DNA of 28,264 nucleotides from a virus, in the IMG/VR virus record IMGVR_UViG_3300020185_000201, positions 1-28,264 of that record. One strand, given 5' to 3'. The notes under the pieces are model-generated. The model was not told the DNA's origin. It saw only the letters and a program-made list of their open reading frames with translations, and ran no database searches. The position numbers and the translations under genes are program-made. Shown piece by piece: positions 23,811-28,264 of this stretch (within the stretch, counting starts at the first letter, position 1; each line of letters starts with the position of its first letter).

Positions 23811-24436
23811 CAGAATGGAATGTCATCGTCAGTTAATTCTGTCTTTGCTACCATTTCAGCAACTTTGTCTGCAAGTCCTTCATTTGGTGACACAAAACCA
23901 TCATCATCATCAGCTGGTGCATTTGGGTCTATGTACCATTCGGGTATGTTATTACCATCAAATCTATCAGCCCATTTACTAAACTTAAATGAAAGCTCAG
24001 AAGAACTACCCATGCCTACTTGTATAATTTTAGAACCAGTAAACTCTACAACTGGCAACATGCCTGCGGCTCTAGGCCTTTGATTCCAAAACAAATCTAA
24101 AATACTATCAAAAGCACTAGATTCAGCATAAGTAAACCTCTGCCATAGATAAGCATGTTCTGCACCATGTGGCATTACCCAACATGAAAAGGCTCTTTTC
24201 CAATCATCAGCAGGCTTAGGCTCAACTGAACCAAACTTTGCATCCCATTTATATTCAAAACCATCAGCCTTTGTATACCTACCCCATCCTGATTTAAAAG
24301 TCTCAGGGTCTAGCTGTAGATATTTAACATCAACCTCAGTTTCACCATTAGCAAAAAACTTCTGACCCATTGTCTTGAATCCTAAGTAAATTTGCTGTTT
24401 GTTTTCGGTATTTCCCATACCACCCAATATACTCAT
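23810..24436 (-). CDS. Single-stranded DNA-binding protein
   Basis: This 208-aa protein ends in DDDIPF, the acidic tip by which bacterial SSBs bind partner proteins. The body has β-rich segments (QIYLGFKTMGQKFFANGETE, KRAFSCWVMPHG, SKIIQVGMGSSSELSFKFSK) that fit a diverged phage OB-fold SSB, followed by an acidic linker (DPNAPADDDDGF). It sits directly before the primase-helicase, overlapping its start. The ATG at 24436 has GGAG 9 bases upstream; an ATG at 24451 forms a TAATG overlap with the previous gene and is the alternative. Confidence 0.8.
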   Translation of the reverse strand: MSILGGMGNTENKQQIYLGFKTMGQKFFANGETEVDVKYLQLDPETFKSGWGRYTKADGFEYKWDAKFGSVEPKPADDWKRAFSCWVMPHGAEHAYLWQRFTYAESSAFDSILDLFWNQRPRAAGMLPVVEFTGSKIIQVGMGSSSELSFKFSKWADRFDGNNIPEWYIDPNAPADDDDGFVSPNEGLADKVAEMVAKTELTDDDIPF

Positions 24437-24450
24437 ATTATTTTTCTCCA

Positions 24451-24663
24451 TTAATGTATCGTTAAATTCTCGATACTGTTTATATAATCAGTTTCAAGTT
24501 GGGTATAACACCTTTCCTTAAAACCTTCATAATCCTCGTCATTTATGATTCCTAAGAATTCACATGCAACTTGGATTTTTCTGTAGGATTCCCTACAAAA
24601 CTCTTCAAAATCTTCTTGTAGCAAATAACTATGTAAGTCCATTCGCCTTTTGTATGACTTCAT
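24451..24663 (-). CDS. Uncharacterised 70-aa helical protein
   Basis: It starts MKSYKRRMDLHSYLLQEDFE and appears helical throughout, with alternating charged and aromatic residues (FCRESYRKIQVACEFLGI, YEGFKERCYTQLETDY). GAGAGG lies 4 bases before the ATG, which supports this start even though the gene overlaps the preceding nuclease by 35 bases. An alternative start is ATG 24642. No family recognised. Confidence 0.65.
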   Translation of the reverse strand: MKSYKRRMDLHSYLLQEDFEEFCRESYRKIQVACEFLGIINDEDYEGFKERCYTQLETDYINSIENLTIH

Positions 24664-25054
24664 CTAACCTCTCACAAACCTCTGCTAGTGGACACATATA
24701 GAATTGCTCCCAATTCTTTTTATAACCGCTTTCCATAAGGTATAAAGGAATCACACACATAATCTTACGCCTATCGTATTTGTAAATAAGTAAAGGTATT
24801 AAATTATCATTTGCACTCTCAACCGCTTGATTCCACCAGTCATTTTTAAAGACATCACTTTTGCCATTACCCTTATATCTTTTACATTCAATGGCTAAGT
24901 TACCCCAGTAGATATCAGCCATGCCTTTTGTTTGATATTGGTCTAGGTTTCTTTTAACAGTCTCAGTGCTACCTTTAGATGCAAGATAGGTGTTTATCTT
25001 CTTACAAATAACCCTTTCAAATGCTGCACCTTTTGTTCTGCTGTTAATTGGCAT
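24629..25054 (-). CDS. PD-(D/E)xK nuclease, Holliday-junction-resolvase-like
   Basis: This 141-aa protein starts MPINSRTKGAAFERVICKKI, the S-R-x-K-G-x-x-x-E-R start of Hjc-like and phage resolvase-type nucleases. Candidate active-site residues are Glu13, Asp47 (GMADIYW), Glu56-x-Lys58 (LAIECKRY) and Gln76 (WWNQAVESA). It is predicted to cut branched or recombining DNA in the replication module, perhaps clearing junctions before packaging. It overlaps the upstream 58-aa gene by 11 bases. A role in restriction or host DNA breakdown cannot be excluded. Confidence 0.78.
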   Translation of the reverse strand: MPINSRTKGAAFERVICKKINTYLASKGSTETVKRNLDQYQTKGMADIYWGNLAIECKRYKGNGKSDVFKNDWWNQAVESANDNLIPLLIYKYDRRKIMCVIPLYLMESGYKKNWEQFYMCPLAEVCERLDEVIQKANGLT

Positions 25055-25220
25055 CTATTATGATCTCCTGTCTACCAGTATCGTGATAAGTTTTAGTTAA
25101 AGTATCTCCGTTCTTAACCTCTGTGTAACCAGCACCATTATTAACGTGGATATACCATTCATCCTTCTCTTTGTTTAGCTTTAGCCTTTGAGTTTCTACA
25201 AGGTCTTTATACTGAGTCAT
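25044..25220 (-). CDS. Uncharacterised 58-aa protein
   Basis: It starts MTQYKDLVETQRLKLNKEKD and ends in a probable small β-domain (EWYIHVNNGAGYTEVKNGDT, then TYHDTGRQEIIID). AGAGGGG stands two bases before the chosen ATG 25220; the frame is open further upstream (25253), but that part overlaps a better gene in another frame. It overlaps the RHH gene by 14 bases. No function assigned. Confidence 0.6.
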   Translation of the reverse strand: MTQYKDLVETQRLKLNKEKDEWYIHVNNGAGYTEVKNGDTLTKTYHDTGRQEIIIDAN

Positions 25221-25371
25221 AACCCCTCTCTGCTTCATAAGTAACCATGCCAAGTTTAATTAGCATTTGTGTTGCTTGTTCTATTGTTAAGCTATTTTGT
25301 ATTGCGAAGATTTTTATATCTTTGTGTAGCTCTTCAGGTATCCAAAGTGCTTTTTTTATTAGTTCATCCAT
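25207..25371 (-). CDS. Small ribbon-helix-helix DNA-binding protein candidate
   Basis: This 54-aa protein starts MDELIKKALWIPEELHKDIK, then IFAIQNSLTIEQATQMLIKL. The pattern of a short strand, P-E-E-L-H-K-x-I-K-x-(F/Y)-A, a turn and L-T-I-E-Q-A-x-x-x-L-I is that of CopG/Arc-like repressors. GGAGAG lies 9 bases before the ATG, and the gene overlaps its neighbours on both sides by a few bases. It is the only candidate transcription factor in the window and might act on the early promoter or the iterons, which is inference. Confidence 0.65.
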   Translation of the reverse strand: MDELIKKALWIPEELHKDIKIFAIQNSLTIEQATQMLIKLGMVTYEAERGYDSV

Positions 25372-25504
25372 GATTTCGACTCTCCTTTTTTATATTAAAA
25401 TTAATTTGGTAATAAAGCAAAGACTTTGTACTATCTTTAGCTAAAAACCTTATACTATCTATAAGGGCATTTGATAAACTCTCCATACTTCTAAATACTC
25501 TCAT
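25364..25504 (-). CDS. Possible 46-aa basic protein
   Basis: It starts MRVFRSMESLSNALIDSIRF, is amphipathic and helical in its first half, and ends in KKESRNHG overlapping the RHH gene start by 8 bases (ATGGATGA). AAGGG lies upstream near the RecE-like stop. It fills the gap exactly between two operon genes, which favours a real gene, but it has no recognisable motif. Confidence 0.5.
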   Translation of the reverse strand: MRVFRSMESLSNALIDSIRFLAKDSTKSLLYYQINFNIKKESRNHG

Positions 25505-25521
25505 TATCTATTTGCCCTTAC

Positions 25522-26349
25522 TCACAAAACCAACTCAACAACATTAGGACTATTGTAAACACTTAGAGTTTTACCCTTCTGATATTCTTTATAGTTCTCT
25601 AAGTAAGTCTGCATAATTGACCAGCCAAAATCCATCTGCTCTTTAGTCATTACAAATACTTTAGATGCATAAGGATATGTTTTCTCTTGAGCTACAAAAA
25701 CAAATGAATCTACTTTATACCCAGCAGCTTCCATACCTCTTCTATAGAATGATGCTTGTAAATCATATCTAAACTTCTTGACTGACATTGCAAAAGAATA
25801 AGGCTCAACTGATTGAGTTGTTTTATAATCCACTATGACTACTTCATCTGTGCTATTTGGATTATCTAAAGGTGGACATATTAAATCAGGTCTACATTTA
25901 CATAAGACATCATCTTCATACCAATAAAAACTGCTTTCTGCCACTTTGCCTTTAGCATCAAGGTAAGCATTACCCTCATAGATCATTTTGTCTTTCATTT
26001 TAAATATAGTATTTGCATCATCTTCTTTCATTACTATATAACCAAGGGCTTCCTGTTCAACCTTCTCTTCTTTATATGCTTTTGTATATGGTGAGCCACT
26101 CATAACCCATACCTCTTTATCAAATGCTTCCTGACCTTCTACAAGCAATGAATGAGCTGCAGTTCCAAACTCCATAGCAGGTGTTGTCTTTTGCTTATGT
26201 TCTATAGCATGTAATTGTGATTCACCAAACCTTCTAATAAAGCTACTGCTAATACCTATGCCTTTATGATAATCCTTATTAGGTATGTCATTACAAACCC
26301 AAGCCTTGCCACGTTGCTTAGGTTGGTATTGTTTTAACTCTTCTATCAT
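25522..26349 (-). CDS. RecE-like exonuclease (PD-(D/E)xK)
   Basis: This 275-aa protein resembles the C-terminal nuclease of RecE/exodeoxyribonuclease VIII (DUF3799 type). The order of motifs is ISSSFIRRF, MEFGTAAHSLLVEG with His66, Glu139, CRPDLI with Asp155, VVIVDYKTTQS with Asp174-x-Lys176, and YDLQASFYRRG with Gln198. It should resect double-stranded ends to give 3' single strands for annealing or recombination. No recognisable RecT/Redβ annealase is nearby, although the SSB or an unassigned gene may take that role. Its ATG overlaps the stop of the 61-aa gene (ATGA). Confidence 0.85.
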   Translation of the reverse strand: MIEELKQYQPKQRGKAWVCNDIPNKDYHKGIGISSSFIRRFGESQLHAIEHKQKTTPAMEFGTAAHSLLVEGQEAFDKEVWVMSGSPYTKAYKEEKVEQEALGYIVMKEDDANTIFKMKDKMIYEGNAYLDAKGKVAESSFYWYEDDVLCKCRPDLICPPLDNPNSTDEVVIVDYKTTQSVEPYSFAMSVKKFRYDLQASFYRRGMEAAGYKVDSFVFVAQEKTYPYASKVFVMTKEQMDFGWSIMQTYLENYKEYQKGKTLSVYNSPNVVELVL

Positions 26350-26531
26350 TGCACCACCCCCATAAGGTATGCGATCTCTGTCAAAGACTCTCTGACCTTA
26401 TGTTCAGAATCGCCAACTTGCACCAAGGTATCACCAGTTATAAAGTCTTTGTAGTAACCCCTTATTTCTCTTTTAGGTAATCTAATCTGCCCAGCACCAA
26501 CTATGTTAAATACTACTTCGTTTGTTTCCAT
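26346..26531 (-). CDS. Uncharacterised 61-aa protein, first gene of early operon
   Basis: It starts METNEVVFNIVGAGQIRLPK and appears β-rich, continuing REIRGYYKDFITGD. A perfect AAGGAG lies 5 bases before the ATG, and a candidate promoter lies 30-60 bases upstream. It is coupled to the RecE-like gene by an ATGA overlap. Being first behind the promoter suggests early, strong expression. No family recognised. Confidence 0.68.
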   Translation of the reverse strand: METNEVVFNIVGAGQIRLPKREIRGYYKDFITGDTLVQVGDSEHKVRESLTEIAYLMGVVQ

Positions 26532-26559
26532 ACTAACTCCTTATTTAATTAATATATAA

Positions 26560-26588
26560 ATATTAAACTAGGAATATATAAATAGCAA
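26560..26588 (-). promoter_or_regulatory. Candidate sigma70-type early promoter
   Basis: On the transcribed strand TTGCTA (26583-26588) and TAATAT (26560-26565) are separated by 17 bases, each matching the -35 and -10 consensus at four of six positions. It lies in the 60-bp very AT-rich gap between the nuclease stop (26592) and the early operon start (26531). The AT-richness makes chance matches likely. Confidence 0.45.
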
Positions 26589-26591
26589 GTG

Positions 26592-27035
26592 TTATTTTAA
26601 AGGATTAAGAACTGGCACTTGGCTAAGTGCATCTAATGTTTCTTGTAGGGAATCTATTTCTAGGGTTGGGGTTATTATCTTTTTGTCAAAAGTAAAGTAG
26701 GTTTGCGAAGTAGTATTTGGCTTGAAGATAATTCGCTTATGTTCTTGGCTAAAGAAAACAAAAGCAAGAATATCACAATGGTAATTCTTATAAAGCTCTG
26801 ACATTTGCCTTGATGTTTCTGATGCAAAAGTGTATTTGCCTTGTTTAGACTCTCTTCTTGTTTTGACTTGTACTGTATATTTTCTACCATTTGTCTCAAG
26901 TAATATATCTGCAGGATGTTTGTCTTGGGTTGGATATACAAAGTCTGCATATTCCAATAGGAATGTTTGTACTAAGGATTCACCCAAAGCACCAAGTCTT
27001 GAATTACCTTGATGGTCTTCCGATGTCTTTGCCAT
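26592..27035 (-). CDS. PD-(D/E)xK nuclease (PDDEXK_5-like), intact copy
   Basis: This 147-aa protein starts MAKTSEDHQGNSRLGALGES. The Hjc/PDDEXK_5 pattern is visible: Glu in LGALGE, Asp in PADILLE, then YTVQVKTRR in which Gln replaces the usual Glu of E-x-K. The Q-V-K form is normal in the PDDEXK_5 (PF11645) group. The C-terminal part has HCDILAFVFFS and a β-rich end. The ATG at 27035 lies inside the lysozyme 3' end (32-base overlap); an upstream ATG at 27098 is less likely. Its place between lysis and early genes suggests it is an accessory nuclease, possibly acting in recombination or on competitor DNA. A shortened copy is at the left end. Confidence 0.78.
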   Translation of the reverse strand: MAKTSEDHQGNSRLGALGESLVQTFLLEYADFVYPTQDKHPADILLETNGRKYTVQVKTRRESKQGKYTFASETSRQMSELYKNYHCDILAFVFFSQEHKRIIFKPNTTSQTYFTFDKKIITPTLEIDSLQETLDALSQVPVLNPLK

Positions 27036-27447
27036 CTTTGCCACATAGTGCAAGTTGTCTTGAATTGTAATTTGCCCTGTTTGCAGTCTGTATAGCATAT
27101 TTGCTATCTAGCAGCTCTTCTGATGCTTCTAACCACATACCCATTTCCATTAAGGCTCTTGTCCTTCTAAAGCCCATGAATCCCTGTATACCCATCTGAA
27201 AGCACATATCAAGGCAAACCATTTGACCACGCTTTTCAAAAGAACGCCATACAGTCCAGTATTCATCCAATTGATTCATAACTCTTTTAATATCGTTATC
27301 AAGCAGATACATAGCTTCTTCTTCTGTGATACCTCTATCGCTAAGATTCCTGCCAACACCAATTGTCCATTTATCTTCTGTGCATTGATAAAGGGTACAC
27401 ATAGTTCCCTCATGCCTTATAAGCATTTCTTTAACTTCATCGTACAT
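27004..27447 (-). CDS. Endolysin, T4-type lysozyme (GH24), right allele
   Basis: This is a 147-aa muramidase. The catalytic motif here is Glu (RHEG), Cys (LYQC) and Thr (KWTIGVG), i.e. E-8aa-C-5aa-T, so this allele keeps the Thr that the left allele has changed to Ser. It shares the block GFMGFRRTRALMEMGMWLEA with the left copy but differs widely elsewhere (about 60% identity by eye). It starts one base after the holin stop. As in the left copy, the frame stays open for 32 codons upstream inside the holin gene. Confidence 0.88.
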   Translation of the reverse strand: MYDEVKEMLIRHEGTMCTLYQCTEDKWTIGVGRNLSDRGITEEEAMYLLDNDIKRVMNQLDEYWTVWRSFEKRGQMVCLDMCFQMGIQGFMGFRRTRALMEMGMWLEASEELLDSKYAIQTANRANYNSRQLALCGKDGKDIGRPSR

Positions 27448-27448
27448 A

Positions 27449-27841
27449 TTATTTGCTGTGGATTCCTTTTGTTTTTTCAAATGTTCTAAGTGATGACATT
27501 CCAAGAAGTGATAAAAGAATAGTTGTAAGTTGCGAAAAATCAAACTCTAACTCTTCTAGTTTTAAATCAGTTCCATTGACTACAGCTATCCAAGTTGCAA
27601 TAGGCAATACAATGTAATGTGTGCAAAGAGCAAACCCACAAACATATCCAATGCAAGGTCTCCATGACGATACAAACCAGTTCCCGTTTTTCGCTTCTTC
27701 AGCATTAAGGCTAATTTGTGCTTTATCCAAAGATATAAGTTCTTTTTGTAAGTCATGTGATAATTGTTCTTTTAAATCTTTATCCTGAACAAACTTATCC
27801 AAGACGTTATTTGCTACTTCAGCAATTTTGGTAATGCTCAA
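27449..27841 (-). CDS. Holin, three-TM type, right allele
   Basis: The 130-aa product is near-identical to the left copy (FALC for FSLC, and RTFEKTKGIHSK for RTAEKFRGVHSK). The aligned start codon is TTG at 27841, not ATG, and it overlaps the XhlA-like stop as TTGA, a coupled arrangement. An ATG at 27907 in the same frame would add 22 residues that overlap the upstream gene and have no match in the left copy, so TTG is preferred. Confidence 0.82.
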   Translation of the reverse strand: MSITKIAEVANNVLDKFVQDKDLKEQLSHDLQKELISLDKAQISLNAEEAKNGNWFVSSWRPCIGYVCGFALCTHYIVLPIATWIAVVNGTDLKLEELEFDFSQLTTILLSLLGMSSLRTFEKTKGIHSK

Positions 27842-28038
27842 AATAGGCCTTTTACTATTAAGGTAAATAATGCAACCACTATTGTAGTAAGACCGCCAAC
27901 TAGCCAAGCCTTAGTGCTATTGACTGAGCTTTGCAAATCATCTGTTTTGCGATAGATGGTTTTCCAGCGTTCTTGGCAAATCGCATCATGCTTTTCTAAG
28001 TCAGATGCTACTGATGCGATTGTCTTACGTTCGGCCAT
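27838..28038 (-). CDS. XhlA-like small membrane protein, right allele
   Basis: This 66-aa protein starts MAERKTIASVASDLEKHDAI. A coiled-coil-like N-terminus is followed by a C-terminal membrane helix (GGLTTIVVALFTLIVKGLF). It has the same length and topology as the left allele, but only about a third of positions agree by eye. The shared parts are the start, the C-x-ERW motif and GGLTTIV. Its stop overlaps the holin TTG. It belongs to the lysis cassette; holin partner or antiholin is inferred. Confidence 0.65.
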   Translation of the reverse strand: MAERKTIASVASDLEKHDAICQERWKTIYRKTDDLQSSVNSTKAWLVGGLTTIVVALFTLIVKGLF

Positions 28039-28264
28039 TATTCTTCCTCTATTACTTCCTCTTTAGGTAGAGTCTTATCAAAAGCTTCAATCAATATATT
28101 TTTATGATTATTAATCATGTTATATAGATTGTAGCTTCTTTGTAGCTCAGCTAGTTCCCTTCCAGCTACGTTTAATTCAACAGCTAAACGAGTTTGCTCT
28201 TCGTTTAGGTCTTCTGCTGTATATTCTCTACCATTAAAATTAATGATTGTATTTTTCTCTTCAC
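28038..28264 (-). CDS. Small acidic helical protein, right copy (5' end cut by window)
   Basis: The frame is open to the window edge and gives all but the first one or two residues of the 76-aa protein found at 1163-1393. Only about four bases differ over 227, at third-position or otherwise conservative sites. The ATG and ribosome binding site lie beyond the window. The stop overlaps the XhlA-like start as TAATG. Confidence 0.78.
   Translation of the reverse strand, partial: EEKNTIINFNGREYTAEDLNEEQTRLAVELNVAGRELAELQRSYNLYNMINNHKNILIEAFDKTLPKEEVIEEE

Larger units (their letters stand above)
26883..28264. repeat. Right copy of imperfect terminal direct repeat (lysis cassette)
   Basis: This is the partner of the left-end repeat. 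It carries the intact nuclease start, lysozyme, holin, XhlA-like gene and most of the 76-aa gene. Its first base corresponds to base 1 of the window and its last base to about base 1389. The 7-bp change in offset falls at the junction between the XhlA-like gene and the holin, where this copy uses an overlapping TTGA stop/start and the left copy has a short gap before an ATG. Confidence 0.85.

Noticed and set aside
26532-26591. Intrinsic terminator after the right-hand nuclease gene
   Set aside because: The gap is AT-rich and contains poly-A/T-like stretches but no GC-rich stem before a U-run; only a promoter-like pair is visible.
27842-27907. Longer holin from ATG 27907 in the right copy
   Set aside because: The extra 22 residues overlap the XhlA-like gene in another frame and have no counterpart in the left copy. 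The aligned TTG is a better start.
1-28264. tRNA genes, integrase, retroelement or diversity-generating repeat pairs
   Set aside because: I found no cloverleaf-like segment, recombinase motif, reverse transcriptase or template/variable repeat pair on either strand by reading. A tRNAscan and profile search would be needed to exclude weak cases.

Overview
The window is nearly all of a small tailed-phage genome (class Caudoviricetes, siphovirus-type tail genes). It is AT-rich, and every convincing gene lies on the minus strand, so transcription runs from high to low coordinates. The N-terminus of the tail fibre, the eight VGIGT-type fibre repeats, the GTA-type three-helix holin and the low GC suggest an uncultured aquatic (probably marine) phage of an AT-rich bacterium, possibly an alphaproteobacterium. 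The host is an inference. I see no integrase, lysogeny repressor, tRNA, CRISPR array, transposon or DNA polymerase, which fits a lytic phage that uses the host replisome.

In transcription order: a lysis cassette (28264-27004) and a PD-(D/E)xK nuclease (27035-26592) sit at the right end. After a candidate promoter (26560-26588) comes a replication/recombination module: a 61-aa protein, a RecE-like exonuclease, small proteins including a ribbon-helix-helix protein, a second nuclease, an SSB ending in DDDIPF, and a Toprim primase/RecA-like helicase. A noncoding gap (21654-21800) with three 12-bp iterons and a hairpin follows. Next come small genes (a 164-aa protein, a GGKGS protein, DUF3310) and a lambda gpZ-like protein. 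The structural module is in near-lambda order: TerS, gpA-type TerL, a gpW-position protein, portal, a fused prohead protease/HK97 capsid protein with its own internal ribosome binding site, an 87-aa protein, two tandem stopper-like proteins, tail terminator, tail tube, a G/GT chaperone pair made by -1 frameshifting, tape measure, three tail-tip proteins and an S74-type tail fibre. The operon ends with a 118-aa protein, a 36-aa membrane peptide and a lysis cassette, then the start of the same nuclease.

The first ~1.39 kb and the last ~1.38 kb carry the same genes in the same order, offset by 26,875-26,882 bp. The natural reading is a circular map of about 26.9 kb whose ends overlap. The two copies are not identical, though. 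Three segments match at roughly 95-98%, while the lysozyme and an XhlA-like gene between them have diverged strongly. Either two co-occurring genotypes were joined in one assembly, or the phage carries a real diverged lysis-cassette duplication. This mosaic allele exchange at the lysis locus is the most unusual feature here.

The genes are tightly packed, with many one-base stop/start overlaps (TAATG) and four-base ATGA overlaps, so translational coupling is probably general. Several genes under about 60 codons are supported by coupling, ribosome binding sites or recognisable motifs.
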